A stretch of 43,408 bases of DNA from assembly GCA_015296085.1 (NCBI GenBank), contig DVDT01000019.1, positions 1-43,408 on the forward strand, in the 5' to 3' direction. This document shows, in pieces, positions 34,227 through 43,310 of the stretch (within the stretch, counting starts at the first letter, position 1; every line of letters begins with the position of its first letter). The translations under genes were made by a program, and so were the position numbers. This DNA is from Trichormus sp. M33_DOE_039. GTDB lineage: Bacteria > Cyanobacteriota > Cyanobacteriia > Cyanobacteriales > Nostocaceae. The notes under the pieces were generated by a model. It saw only the letters and a list, made by a program, of their open reading frames with translations, was not told the DNA's origin and ran no database searches.

Positions 34227-34462
34227 GGGCTAGGGACTGGGGACTAGGGACTGGGAGGAAGGTAAGGGGCAAGGGAGCAGAGGAGAATATGATCCTCCAA
34301 ATCCAATGACGGCAGTTGCTATAAGTCGGGAAACCCGACGACACTTGCGACAAGTCGGGCATTGCCCGCCTAACGCAGTGTCTCCCCAACGCACTGCCTA
34401 CCCCATACCCAATTCACAATTCCCAATCCCCAGTCTCCAATCCCTAATCCCCAAACCCCAAT
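34227..34462. repeat. Short heptamer-type repeats between psaD and trpE
   Basis: GGGACTGGGGACTAGGGACT (34235-34254) and its C-rich counterpart (CCCAATCCCCAGTCTCCAATCCC and following, near 34420-34458) lie at opposite ends of the gap in inverted orientation, matching STRR-type repeats (CCCCARTn) described for filamentous cyanobacteria. Two compact hairpins lie between: GTCGGG-AAA-CCCGAC (34325-34339) and CGGGC-ATT-GCCCG (34356-34368). Confidence 0.65.
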
Positions 34463-35983
34463 ATGCCTATGATTTTTCCCGATTTTTCTGAATTTTCTCA
34501 GCTAGCTCTCCAAGGTAATTTTGTCCCCGTCTATCAAGAATGGGTAGCTGACTTAGATACACCTGTTTCGGCTTGGTATAAAGTTTGTGCGGGACAGCCG
34601 TACAGTTTTTTGCTGGAATCGGTGGAAGGTGGGGAAAAAATCGGGCGATATAGTTTAGTTGGTTGTGATCCACTATGGATTTTAGAAGCTAGGGGTGACA
34701 CTACCACCCAAACTCATCGTGATGGTTCTGAGGTGGTGTTTACAGGCGACCCGTTTACAGCCTTAGCGAACTGTCTTGAGCCTTTTGTCCCAGTTAAGCT
34801 ACCCCAACTACCCCCAGGAATCGGGGGATTATTCGGCTTTTGGGGCTATGAACTGATTCGGTGGATTGAACCTCGTGTACCAGTGCATCCCCAAGATGAG
34901 CGCAAAATCCCGGATGGTTTATGGATGCAGGTAGACCACTTGTTGATTTTTGACCAAGTAAAGCGGAAAATTTGGGCGATCGCCTATGCTGATTTACGTG
35001 ATCCGCAGGTAGATTTAAAATCGGCATATCAAAAAGCTTGCGATCGCGTGACTCAGATGGTGAGTAAGTTATCTTTGCCCCTATCTCCACAAAAAACCAT
35101 CTTGGAGTGGACACCCCCTGGCCAAGTCAAAGTGGGTGAAGCACCAGAATATAGCAGCAATTTCACCCCTTCAGAATTTTGCACCAGCGTCCAAAAAGCC
35201 AAAGAATACATTAAAGCAGGCGATATTTTTCAAGTCGTCATTTCTCAACGGCTGTCTACACAATACACAGGCGATCCTTTCTCTTTGTATCGTTCCCTGC
35301 GTCAAATTAATCCTTCGCCTTACATGGCGTATTTTCACTTCCAAGACTGGCAAATTATTGGTTCTAGTCCTGAAGTTATGGTAAAAGCAGAACGGAATCC
35401 AGAGGGCGGAATTATTGCTACCGTTCGTCCCATTGCAGGAACACGTCCACGGGGTAAAACTACTCAAGAAGACTTGGCTCTAGCAGAAGATTTATTACAA
35501 GATCCCAAAGAAATCGCCGAACACGTCATGTTAGTGGATTTAGGACGTAATGATTTGGGGCGTGTTTGTGAAAGTGGTAGCGTCAAAGTGGACGAGTTAA
35601 TGGTGGTTGAGCGTTATTCCCATGTCATGCACATCGTTAGCAATGTGGTAGGGAAATTAGCATCTCATAAAACCGCTTGGGATTTATTAAAAGCGTGTTT
35701 CCCTGCGGGGACAGTAAGCGGCGCACCCAAAATTCGGGCGATGGAAATTATCAATGAGTTAGAACCTACTCGCCGGGGTGTTTATTCTGGAGTTTATGGT
35801 TATTACGATTTTGAAGGACAATTAAATAGTGCGATCGCAATTCGCACAATGGTAGTTAAAGACAATACCGTAACTGTACAAGCTGGTGCCGGCTTAGTTG
35901 CTGATTCTGAACCAGAAAAAGAATATGAAGAAACTTTGAATAAAGCGAGAGGGTTACTTGTAGCGATTCGTTGTTTGCGTTGA
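34463..35983 (+). CDS. trpE: Anthranilate synthase component I, 506 aa
   Basis: Chorismate-utilising enzyme that makes anthranilate for tryptophan synthesis with the glutaminase TrpG, which is not seen in this window. The regulatory Trp-binding element LLES (in YSFLLESVEGG), PSPYMAYFHF, SSPEVMVK, TVRPIAGTRPRG, LGRNDLGRV, AGTVSGAPKIRAMEII and the C-terminal QAGAGLVADSEPEKEYEE are all present and the length is normal. Feedback inhibition by Trp is therefore likely. It could start at 34463 or at the in-frame ATG 34469 (MIFPDF). The gap to psaD lacks an attenuator-like leader peptide with Trp codons. Confidence 0.95.
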   Translation: MPMIFPDFSEFSQLALQGNFVPVYQEWVADLDTPVSAWYKVCAGQPYSFLLESVEGGEKIGRYSLVGCDPLWILEARGDTTTQTHRDGSEVVFTGDPFTALANCLEPFVPVKLPQLPPGIGGLFGFWGYELIRWIEPRVPVHPQDERKIPDGLWMQVDHLLIFDQVKRKIWAIAYADLRDPQVDLKSAYQKACDRVTQMVSKLSLPLSPQKTILEWTPPGQVKVGEAPEYSSNFTPSEFCTSVQKAKEYIKAGDIFQVVISQRLSTQYTGDPFSLYRSLRQINPSPYMAYFHFQDWQIIGSSPEVMVKAERNPEGGIIATVRPIAGTRPRGKTTQEDLALAEDLLQDPKEIAEHVMLVDLGRNDLGRVCESGSVKVDELMVVERYSHVMHIVSNVVGKLASHKTAWDLLKACFPAGTVSGAPKIRAMEIINELEPTRRGVYSGVYGYYDFEGQLNSAIAIRTMVVKDNTVTVQAGAGLVADSEPEKEYEETLNKARGLLVAIRCLR

Positions 35984-36026
35984 CTTGTAATTAGTCTCGT
36001 TAGATTTAATCCAATTTCTCAATTAG

Positions 36027-36122
36027 GCCTCTTGCACAAATATAACTTCAGGATTATTTCCTAGCGTTGCGTAATCTATTCGAGAAACCCGCCAGAAACT
36101 TTAAAGTCTTTATGCAAGAGGC
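36027..36122. mobile_element. MITE-like element, 96 bp
   Basis: GCCTCTTGCA (36027-36036) and TGCAAGAGGC (36113-36122) are perfect 10-bp terminal inverted repeats; with one gap-free extension 14 of 16 bases match. The interior has no coding capacity. The termini resemble those of IS elements I recall from Nostoc but I cannot confirm which. No exact target duplication is seen. It lies between the convergent genes trpE and the sucrase/ferredoxin-like gene. Confidence 0.6.
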
Positions 36123-36127
36123 AAATT

Positions 36128-37105
36128 TCACTTACTCAAAGTCAACACATCCTCTGCAACCAAACAGAGATCAGCTACAGTATATTTAACAACTGCTGAA
36201 CTTTGGGTCGCACTACAAGAACTCTTAACTTTAATTGTCTTGCTATTATCCTTAATTAATTTAGCTTGGTAAGTGTACACGGAATTACTTTTCGTGGCAA
36301 AAGTTAGCTCACCTAAAATTGTATTGTTATCTAAACTTTGCTCTAAAATCTTACCTGCTACTTTATAGTTAAACCAATTCCATCCCTGACTCAACATTAA
36401 ATCTCTTTCTAAAACTTGCAGTGCAGGATGCAAAATTCCCCAGCCTCTATAAACTTGCTTCAAGTTTTGAATATCACCAGTACGTGTCAAAATTGCCTGA
36501 AAAGAATCTTCATCTAAACGTCCATAATATCTAGCTTCTGGCAAGTCTATAGCCGTGGGTGCAAAGCGATGTCCACCAAAATGACTGGATTTCCAAATCC
36601 GCACATTTTCCCAATTCAAGTTAGCAAGAGTATTTGTGGCTTGGAAATAAAAAGGATTACCATATCTGGCACAACATTTGTCATAACTGCCATGAGTACA
36701 GATTAAAATATCTCGGTTGATACTGTTTTCTGCTTCATAATCAGGTGCTTTTCCCCATAGCCATTGTTTCACAACTGGTGCTATCTGCTCAATATGTGGC
36801 AATCTAAATTCATGCTTAATATAGCCAGCACTTAAACCTACCTGTTTTTGATAAATCAAGAGTGTTTTATGTTCTACTTTATGAGTTAAATCATTAGCAA
36901 TTAAGAGAAATCTGATCGGTAGTTTAGCTTTAGTTACTTCCTCTACCAATATCTGTAAATTATAAGGAACCCATTTAGAGTTAAAAGCATTTGTGATCCA
37001 AGGTAAAGGACATTCAACCAGAATATAAGTTTGGTAATCAGTAGCACTACCAATAACCTCTTCTCCTAGTTGCCGTGTAGCATCAGAACAGAAAAAACTA
37101 TTCAT
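36128..37105 (-). CDS. Sucrase/ferredoxin-like family protein, 325 aa
   Basis: Thioredoxin-fold protein of the Suc_Fer-like family. The metal-cluster region CTHGSYDKCCARYG (Cys136, Cys144, Cys145) and the HFGGHRFAPTAIDLP motif (His175 to Pro) are present. In the family these bind a [2Fe-2S] cluster; electron partner and reaction are unknown in cyanobacteria. The N-terminal part (about 1-125) contains the first domain, ending PVVKQWLWGK. The start ATG has no clear Shine-Dalgarno sequence. It stands alone, convergent with trpE. Confidence 0.82.
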   Translation of the reverse strand: MNSFFCSDATRQLGEEVIGSATDYQTYILVECPLPWITNAFNSKWVPYNLQILVEEVTKAKLPIRFLLIANDLTHKVEHKTLLIYQKQVGLSAGYIKHEFRLPHIEQIAPVVKQWLWGKAPDYEAENSINRDILICTHGSYDKCCARYGNPFYFQATNTLANLNWENVRIWKSSHFGGHRFAPTAIDLPEARYYGRLDEDSFQAILTRTGDIQNLKQVYRGWGILHPALQVLERDLMLSQGWNWFNYKVAGKILEQSLDNNTILGELTFATKSNSVYTYQAKLIKDNSKTIKVKSSCSATQSSAVVKYTVADLCLVAEDVLTLSK

Positions 37106-38092
37106 TAATCCCTATGAAATGACTGTATTTATAAACAATGTTTTAAAAGCATGAATTGTAGTAGTTACTACAATTTTCTCAACTGTAAAGTTGTTGATTT
37201 CACCCGTTTAGCCACTTTATAGCATTCTTTTGAAAAAACGTCTTCCCTATTAAGAAAAATTCTGAAGTAGAAATAGATATATGTTCACCTTTATCTAGTA
37301 AATACTACTAGATAGTGAGGTTTTAAGAAGTTTCCGTGCTAACATAAATTACTTAATTTTTTAACTAAATTAACACCGCAGCATGTAATCTAAACCGTAT
37401 TTATATTTAATAGCTTGACATTAAATTTTTTGAAGGAAATATATCTTCGCAGCATAAACTTTGTAAAAACTTAATATCCTTATCATTAAATCCTCCATAA
37501 GATAGTTGCATTAACTTTTGATTAAATAACATGGTTATGCTCTGCGCTACCTTCAAACTATTAAAATTTTGACTACTTGTAAAACCTTGAGAAATATTCT
37601 CAATAAAGCTGTAAAAAAATATAAACGCCTGGTGAGAAACTGTACATCGTACAGACAGGTAACTCAGCAATTGAATTATTGCTGAATTTGAATGTAATGT
37701 TTGAAGTGTCCAGAACAGAAGTTCTTACACTCAATTTATCTACCTCAGATGTAGATAAATTGGGTTAACTGGACAGGTTTCCTGCCAGATCATTTTTGCT
37801 TGTGCAAGTTATTAGGTTTTTGAGACACTTAATCTGAATTTAGCTGAAATTCAGAATTAATGCAAGTATTTATTGTTATTGATCATTGGCATATAGATAT
37901 TTTAAATGCTGAGAATTCGTTAAATAAAGCACTCTGGGCTTTATTTGCCTTAAATATCAGTCATTGGAAATATCTATCTAATTAATAAAGATTCTCGATA
38001 TCAATAGTAAATTTTCGAGCTATAAAAACAATATTTCTCAGAGTTATGGTACTGTTTTAAACCTAATCTGATGGCCATACTGTAAAAAAACT
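37106..38092. other. Intergenic region, 987 bp, AT-rich
   Basis: No gene is supported. An 87-codon frame (37407-37670, minus) begins with TTG and matches nothing I know. A 6-bp inverted repeat CTGTAC-ATC-GTACAG is at about 37640-37654, and a nested structured element is at 37707-37775 (listed separately). The promoter of the ROK kinase gene should lie in 37900-38090. Confidence 0.45.
37707..37775. repeat. Nested inverted-repeat element, candidate structured RNA
   Basis: An outer stem TGTCCAG/CTGGACA (37707-37713, 37769-37775) encloses two hairpins: AGAAC-AGAA-GTTCT (37712-37725, sharing two bases with the outer stem) and a perfect 12-bp stem CAATTTATCTAC/GTAGATAAATTG (37732-37743, 37751-37762, 7-nt loop). 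The arrangement is a three-way junction. No T tract follows the stem on either strand. Confidence 0.45.
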
Positions 38093-39055
38093 ATGAGATT
38101 AATCTTAGCCCTAGATTTTGGTGGTACGAAACTAGCAGCAGGTGTAGTGAATGCTGGCTCTAGGGAATGGCTATATTATGAACGCCGGTTGTCTCCAGCC
38201 AATGCAGATGCTAGCACAGATTTAAAAATCATGCGATCGCTCATTCACTCCTTGCTACAGGACGTAACACCAGCAGCCATTGGTGTCAGCTTCGGCGGCC
38301 CGGTAGACGCAACCACGGGAACAGTCAGACTATCTCATCATGTTCCTGGCTGGGAAAATATTCCCCTAAAAAACTTACTAGAAGAAGAGTTTGGCGTACT
38401 TACCAGTGTAGATAATGACGCTAACGTTGCTGCTTTAGGCGAACAACAATTTGGTGCTGGTCAGGGATACGATAGCCTGTTTTACATGACTATTAGCACT
38501 GGTGTCGGTGGTGGTTGGATACTCAACGGTAAACCGTGGCGGGGTGCTATGGGTATGGCTGGTGAAATTGGTCACATGGTTGTAGATCCAACCGGCCCTA
38601 TATGTTTGTGTGGGAAACGTGGATGCGTGGAACGTTTAGCGTCAGGGCCTTATATGGCGCAAAATGCTAGAGAGATTTTAACTAATCCACAAGCAATTCT
38701 TAGTGGGGAGTTGCTGAAGAATTTGGTGGGCAACAACTTAAACTTACTGACAGGTCAGCTAATCAGTGAAGCTGCTGCTAAAGGTGATGATGTAGCTACA
38801 ACAGTTTTGCAAAAATCTGCTTGGGCTTTAGGTCTGGGAATTGGCAATGTAGCTAATTTAGTTAATCCAAAGTTGTTCATTTTAGGTGGTAGTGTGACCA
38901 AAGCAGGTAAAAGCTGGTGGGACACATTACAAAAGACAGCAAAAGAGACAGCTTTACCAGAAGTAACTTTTGAAATTCTACCAGCAGCATTAGGAGATGA
39001 TGCACCATTATGGGGTGCTGTGGCTTTAGTTGAAGAAATTGGGAGATGGGAATAA
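38093..39055 (+). CDS. ROK-family sugar kinase (glucokinase-like), 320 aa
   Basis: Cytoplasmic kinase of the ROK family, which phosphorylates glucose, N-acetyl sugars or similar. Seen: N-terminal phosphate loop LDFGGTKLA (7-15), catalytic Asp109 in DNDAN, the substrate-binding GEIGH (Glu158, His161) and the zinc site CLCGKRGC (Cys171, Cys173, Cys178). No N-terminal DNA-binding domain is present, so it is an enzyme, not a NagC-type repressor. Glucose as substrate is the default guess. No sugar transporter lies nearby. Convergent with comEC with 35 bp between the stops. Confidence 0.88.
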   Translation: MRLILALDFGGTKLAAGVVNAGSREWLYYERRLSPANADASTDLKIMRSLIHSLLQDVTPAAIGVSFGGPVDATTGTVRLSHHVPGWENIPLKNLLEEEFGVLTSVDNDANVAALGEQQFGAGQGYDSLFYMTISTGVGGGWILNGKPWRGAMGMAGEIGHMVVDPTGPICLCGKRGCVERLASGPYMAQNAREILTNPQAILSGELLKNLVGNNLNLLTGQLISEAAAKGDDVATTVLQKSAWALGLGIGNVANLVNPKLFILGGSVTKAGKSWWDTLQKTAKETALPEVTFEILPAALGDDAPLWGAVALVEEIGRWE

Positions 39056-39090
39056 AAAGATAAAAGGAGACAAATGAGAAGAACTAAAAA

Positions 39091-41454
39091 CTAAATAGCA
39101 GAAGATTTATTTTCTGCTATTTGAATAAATGACTCAAATTCTCCTTGAGGTGTCCATTGAATAGCACCATCTTGCGCTGTTAAAAATATCTTAGTTGAGG
39201 TTTTATTAAGTTCAGCTAGGATGTTAGAGTCAACATTACCCGTAGATGCGATCGCTACTTGGGGTTTTAATACTGTCACTAAATCCTTCAGAGACTCAGC
39301 CTTACACCACAGCACTTGGGGATTAGGCCAGCCGCCAGCTTTCATAATTCTCTGCACTTCTTGAGATTTTACATCCCCCACTAGTAACCAACTTTGCCCT
39401 AGAATTTGCAATTGCAAAATTGGTTGTTCATTGATTAGTTGGGCAATTGTTGATCCAGTATTAATAGTTTGTCCTATGGGCAATATTTGATAAATTCCCT
39501 GATACTTTTGCACTTCTTGTTGAACTACTTGATTAGTAATTGTGTTGTCTTTATTAATGATATACGTATAAAAATTTTTAATTGGTATTTGTTGTAATAC
39601 TTCTAGCCAAGCATCACTCTCATTGTTTTGGAAATCTGTAGCGATCGCTGCATCGATACGATTTACACCCTGTTGTTTTAAAAACGGTAAGATTGTAAAT
39701 CTTCCTGTACCCTCATCACCACTATTAATTACAGTAATTGTACCTTTATCTTGAATCACCAAAACTGGTTCGGCTTTAGCTTCTAACAAAGTTATTCTCA
39801 TTAATGTATTGGCTGAATGCCAAGCTGGAAACATGACCAAACCAACAGCGATGAAAACAGCAAACCACCAGCGTCGCTGCCACCAGCGTATTAGCCAAAC
39901 CAGCAATATTAATACATAAATCATCAATAATTGCCAAATTGATATACTACCTAAAACTAAAGAATTACCAGGTAATTGACTGAATAATTCTACCAATCTA
40001 ATCAGCCAAAGTGTGGGGTAATGCAATAAGCTGGCTAAGGCACTGCCAATTTCTGGGAACATTAATCCAGCGATCGCACTAATAATGCCACCAATACTAA
40101 TAATTGAAATTAACGGTGTTGTAATAATATTGAGTAGCAAGCTGTAAGCAGGTACAACGCCAAAAACAAATAGTTGCACTGGTAGAGTCCAAATGGTAGC
40201 AGCTAGAGGGACAGCAATCAAAGAAGCGATCGCTGATGGTAGCCAACCCAAGCGGTTAAGAATAGCTGGTACTGTCACTACTAATCCCAGTGTTGCCAAA
40301 AAACTCAGCTGAAACCCTAAATCCCATATCCATAAAGGATTAAATATTAATAATAGAGTTGCTGCTAGTAACAATGAACCTAACTGTTTTACCTTCCTAT
40401 TTAATGCCAATCCCACTAAAGCTGCAAAACCCATAATCACGGCTCGCAGTACCGCTGCTTGGAAACCTGTTAAACTCAAGAAAATAATTAACCCTAATGA
40501 ACCAAGGGTGACTTGTGTGGCTTTTTTTGCCCGCTTAGTCAACTGCAAGATCACGCTCAAAATCAAGGAAGTTTGAAAACCTGAAGCCGCCAAAGCATGA
40601 GCTAAACCCGCTTGTACAAATAAATCGCGGATATCATAAGGCAAATTAACCGCTTTGCTACCTAAAACCATTGCACTGACAAGCGGCCCTTCCGGAACTA
40701 GCAACCATCTAGCTTGCGATCGCACAATTCTATCCCGAATTTGCCACCATCCCAGTTTTTGTTCTTCATCCAAAATATTGATTTGCCGCCCCATTAAACC
40801 AGCAAATGCGCCCTCTTGCTTCAAAAATTTCTGAAAATCAAAAGCACCAGGGTTAGATGCAGCCTTTGGCTTATACAAAACCCCAGTCACTTCAATTTGT
40901 TGACCTGGATGTAACCCTGTAACCTGGAGAATAGGCACTGTGACATACAGTTTACCTGTTGCTCCTTTTTGAGTATCTTCCTGATCTTTTCCCTTTTTAA
41001 CTGGATTTTTCACCTCATCTAGTTGAGACACATTTAGCCAAAATTGTCCTCTTTGACTGCGAGTCACACGAGGATTACTAGTAATTTCCCCACGCACGAT
41101 AACCAATTGTTCTTGATTATTACTATTTGCTGGTGGAACAAATTGACTAATATCTGTAGCCGTTGGTGCTGGTACTCGCCATTGCAAATAAAAACTCGCT
41201 ACTAATCCTACCAAGGCAGCTATTAACCATACTTGTGGTTGAACAATCTTCCAAATATTAGATGTTCCTTGGACTTTAACTTGGGAACTTGCCGATGTCT
41301 GCAAAAGCGTAGAAGGTTTAGTATGACCTCTTTTAGATAAGATTGCACCTACTATCCCTAAAGGCAAAATCCATATTCCACCCCCAGGAACTACTGTGAA
41401 TAATAGTCCCAAAATATAAGCAAGGCAAATAATTGCACCACTAGTCTGAATCAT
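39091..41454 (-). CDS. comEC: ComEC/Rec2-type DNA uptake channel protein, 787 aa, with degenerate C-terminal domain
   Basis: Polytopic membrane protein for transport of single-stranded DNA in natural transformation. Order: two to three N-terminal helices and DUF4131 (about 60-235), a competence domain with many helices (about 245-530; LVSAMVLGSK, GLAHALAASGFQTS), then a soluble end (about 550-775). That end has the position of the metallo-beta-lactamase-like domain but the metal-binding HxHxDH stretch is replaced by ATDFQNNESD and later histidines are absent, so it should not bind zinc as usual. A start at 41452-41454 gives a hydrophobic first helix. Alone in its direction. Confidence 0.85.
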   Translation of the reverse strand: MIQTSGAIICLAYILGLLFTVVPGGGIWILPLGIVGAILSKRGHTKPSTLLQTSASSQVKVQGTSNIWKIVQPQVWLIAALVGLVASFYLQWRVPAPTATDISQFVPPANSNNQEQLVIVRGEITSNPRVTRSQRGQFWLNVSQLDEVKNPVKKGKDQEDTQKGATGKLYVTVPILQVTGLHPGQQIEVTGVLYKPKAASNPGAFDFQKFLKQEGAFAGLMGRQINILDEEQKLGWWQIRDRIVRSQARWLLVPEGPLVSAMVLGSKAVNLPYDIRDLFVQAGLAHALAASGFQTSLILSVILQLTKRAKKATQVTLGSLGLIIFLSLTGFQAAVLRAVIMGFAALVGLALNRKVKQLGSLLLAATLLLIFNPLWIWDLGFQLSFLATLGLVVTVPAILNRLGWLPSAIASLIAVPLAATIWTLPVQLFVFGVVPAYSLLLNIITTPLISIISIGGIISAIAGLMFPEIGSALASLLHYPTLWLIRLVELFSQLPGNSLVLGSISIWQLLMIYVLILLVWLIRWWQRRWWFAVFIAVGLVMFPAWHSANTLMRITLLEAKAEPVLVIQDKGTITVINSGDEGTGRFTILPFLKQQGVNRIDAAIATDFQNNESDAWLEVLQQIPIKNFYTYIINKDNTITNQVVQQEVQKYQGIYQILPIGQTINTGSTIAQLINEQPILQLQILGQSWLLVGDVKSQEVQRIMKAGGWPNPQVLWCKAESLKDLVTVLKPQVAIASTGNVDSNILAELNKTSTKIFLTAQDGAIQWTPQGEFESFIQIAENKSSAI

Positions 41455-41653
41455 AAAACTTTTTATCCAAGCACCCGCTCAACAAAACTTACAGCCGACT
41501 CAAAAAGCCACTTGTAGAGATGCGATTTTACTCTAAAAGAAGCTGCACTACTTGTATTTACAAGTCTTGAAAAACTTAAACCCAATAGCTTGAGTTATCT
41601 CAAACGCTTTCGTACTTTTGCTGAAGTATAGTTCATTAGGTACATACAAACAA

Positions 41654-41671
41654 AGCCCGCACAAGCGGGCT
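41654..41671 (-). terminator. Rho-independent terminator of the DUF4079 gene
   Basis: AGCCCGC (41654-41660), a 4-nt loop ACAA and GCGGGCT (41665-41671) make a perfect 7-bp GC-rich stem. On the minus strand it is followed by TTTGTTTG. It is 56 bp past the DUF4079 stop codon. Confidence 0.75.
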
Positions 41672-41727
41672 AGATAAGAATAATTAAAAATACGATGGCA
41701 TTTTATTTGCTCGTCATAGTCATTGCA

Positions 41728-42213
41728 TTACAAAGAAATACCTAAGTTAAATCCTAGAATGGCATGGAGCAACAAAACACCGAGTGCCACACTACCTAAA
41801 TAAGCATGAGCTGCACGTAATGCTTTTTTATCGCCTGCAAATCCAATTAAAGAAATGACACCGTTAATGAGCAAAAGTAATAGTACCAGTGAACCTGTCC
41901 AAAAGTGAGGGCTTTCAAACAGTGGTTTATGCTGCATAACTAACGATAGAACCCCACCAGTATAACCACCTGCCAGGAATAGAAACAGCCACGGTGCTAA
42001 CTGGCGGTGGGCAACCCGACTTTTGAGTGCAGCATCTTTATCTTTATCCTCCAGCAGTTTACCTCGCCAACCTGCCACGCCTACAAAAGTACCTACAACA
42101 AAAATCACGATCGCCATCATGACCGGATGACCCCAGTGTACTATTGGTTCGGGTACACCTAGGGAACGAAACCAAGCTGCGATCGGTTCTAGAACCTCAC
42201 TCCAATTCACCAT
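41728..42213 (-). CDS. DUF4079 family membrane protein, 161 aa
   Basis: Small membrane protein with about four helices (residues ~27-48, 72-92, 106-126, 136-156), recognised as DUF4079 by HWGHPVMM, RVAHRQLAPWLFL and RAAHAYLG. The conserved His residues on the helices resemble heme ligands of cytochrome-b-like proteins, but this is inference. The family occurs in cyanobacteria and has no assigned role. It ends in a good terminator and is followed by comEC. Confidence 0.8.
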   Translation of the reverse strand: MVNWSEVLEPIAAWFRSLGVPEPIVHWGHPVMMAIVIFVVGTFVGVAGWRGKLLEDKDKDAALKSRVAHRQLAPWLFLFLAGGYTGGVLSLVMQHKPLFESPHFWTGSLVLLLLLINGVISLIGFAGDKKALRAAHAYLGSVALGVLLLHAILGFNLGISL

Positions 42214-42348
42214 CTTTCACACACCATTAATATTTACTAGATCATTTACCTAATAACCCTCTTCAAGACAAAGAGTATGAAGAAATTCTACCAAGTTTAA
42301 ACAAATATTAAGCACTAGTGCATCATTATAGAGAAATTGAAGATGATA

Positions 42349-42389
42349 ATTGTCGTAGAGACGTAATAAATCTCTATCTCTACGACAAT
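42349..42389 (-). terminator. 13-bp inverted repeat downstream of glyQ
   Basis: ATTGTCGTAGAGA (42349-42361) and TCTCTACGACAAT (42377-42389) are perfectly complementary with a 15-nt spacer. It lies 25 bp past the glyQ stop. The sequence resembles small dispersed hairpin repeats (GTAGAGACGTAAT-type) I associate with Nostoc genomes, so it may be a repeat serving as terminator. Confidence 0.6.
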
Positions 42390-42413
42390 CAAAATCAATG
42401 GGAAAAAGCTCTT

Positions 42414-43298
42414 CTATCGAGTCACAGAAGTATTTTTCAACAACGGAAAACCTAACTTCTCCCGTTGCTCAACATATAAATGAGCCACTTTCCGTGCTAA
42501 ATGGCGAATTCTAGCAATATACCGGGTTCTCTCAGTTACTGATATCACACCTCTCGCGTCCAGCAAGTTGAATGTATGCGAACACTTCATCACATAATCT
42601 AAGCTAGGTAAAACTAATCCTTTCTCTGTTAACTGAGTAGCTTCCTGCTCATACAAGTTAAAGAGGTTCAACAGTAATTCAGGATTGGACGCTTCAAAGT
42701 TATAGGTACTCTGCTCAATCTCATTTTGCAGAAAAATATCACCATAAGTAATATTGTCTGTCCAATGAATCTTAGTAATAGCCTCCACTTCTTGGAGATA
42801 CATTGCCAACCGCTCCAAACCATATGTAATCTCAATGGACACTGGACGGCAATCTATACCTCCACACTGTTGGAAGTAAGTAAACTGAGTAATTTCCATC
42901 CCATCTAACCAAACTTCCCAACCAGTACCCCAAGCACCCACCGTAGCATCTTCCCAGTTATCTTCGACAAAACGGATGTCGTGATCCTCTGGCTTAATTC
43001 CTAAAGCCCGCAGCGAATCAAGATAAATCTCCTGGATGTTATCTGGTGATGGCTTAATTAAAACTTGGTACTGATAATAATGTTGGAATCGATTCGGATT
43101 CTCGCCATAGCGTCCATCTGTAGGACGACGACATGGCTCAATATAAGCAACGGCCCAAGGCTCAGGACCTAAAGCCCTTAAAAAAGTGTGGGGATTTTTT
43201 GTACCTGCTCCCTTCTCAATATCGTAAGGCTGGGCAATCAAGCAACCGCGCTTAGACCAAAAGTGATGAAGAGAAGAGAAGATGGATTGAAAATTCAC
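42414..43298 (-). CDS. glyQ: Glycyl-tRNA synthetase alpha subunit, 294 aa
   Basis: Catalytic subunit of the alpha2-beta2 bacterial glycyl-tRNA synthetase; the beta subunit gene (glyS) is not in the window. Sequence from [13 protein letters not shown] through [26 protein letters not shown] to [13 protein letters not shown] is typical. The start should be the GTG at 43296-43298, since GGAGG lies seven bases upstream (43306-43310) and the family begins with MNFQ; an ATG ten codons upstream (43328) lacks a binding site and adds an unusual [10 protein letters not shown]. Nothing is recognised in the last 80 bases of the window beyond it. Confidence 0.95.
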   Translation of the reverse strand: MNFQSIFSSLHHFWSKRGCLIAQPYDIEKGAGTKNPHTFLRALGPEPWAVAYIEPCRRPTDGRYGENPNRFQHYYQYQVLIKPSPDNIQEIYLDSLRALGIKPEDHDIRFVEDNWEDATVGAWGTGWEVWLDGMEITQFTYFQQCGGIDCRPVSIEITYGLERLAMYLQEVEAITKIHWTDNITYGDIFLQNEIEQSTYNFEASNPELLLNLFNLYEQEATQLTEKGLVLPSLDYVMKCSHTFNLLDARGVISVTERTRYIARIRHLARKVAHLYVEQREKLGFPLLKNTSVTR

Positions 43299-43305
43299 TA
43301 TTAGT

Positions 43306-43310
43306 CCTCC
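43306..43310 (-). promoter_or_regulatory. Ribosome binding site deciding the glyQ start
   Basis: GGAGG on the minus strand, seven bases before a GTG codon, fixes the start at 43298 and not at the upstream ATG. Confidence 0.7.

Noticed and set aside
37407-37670. 87-codon minus-strand frame in the 1-kb AT-rich gap
   Set aside because: TTG start with no ribosome binding site, no recognised domain, composition like the surrounding non-coding DNA; it could be a decayed remnant but nothing supports that.
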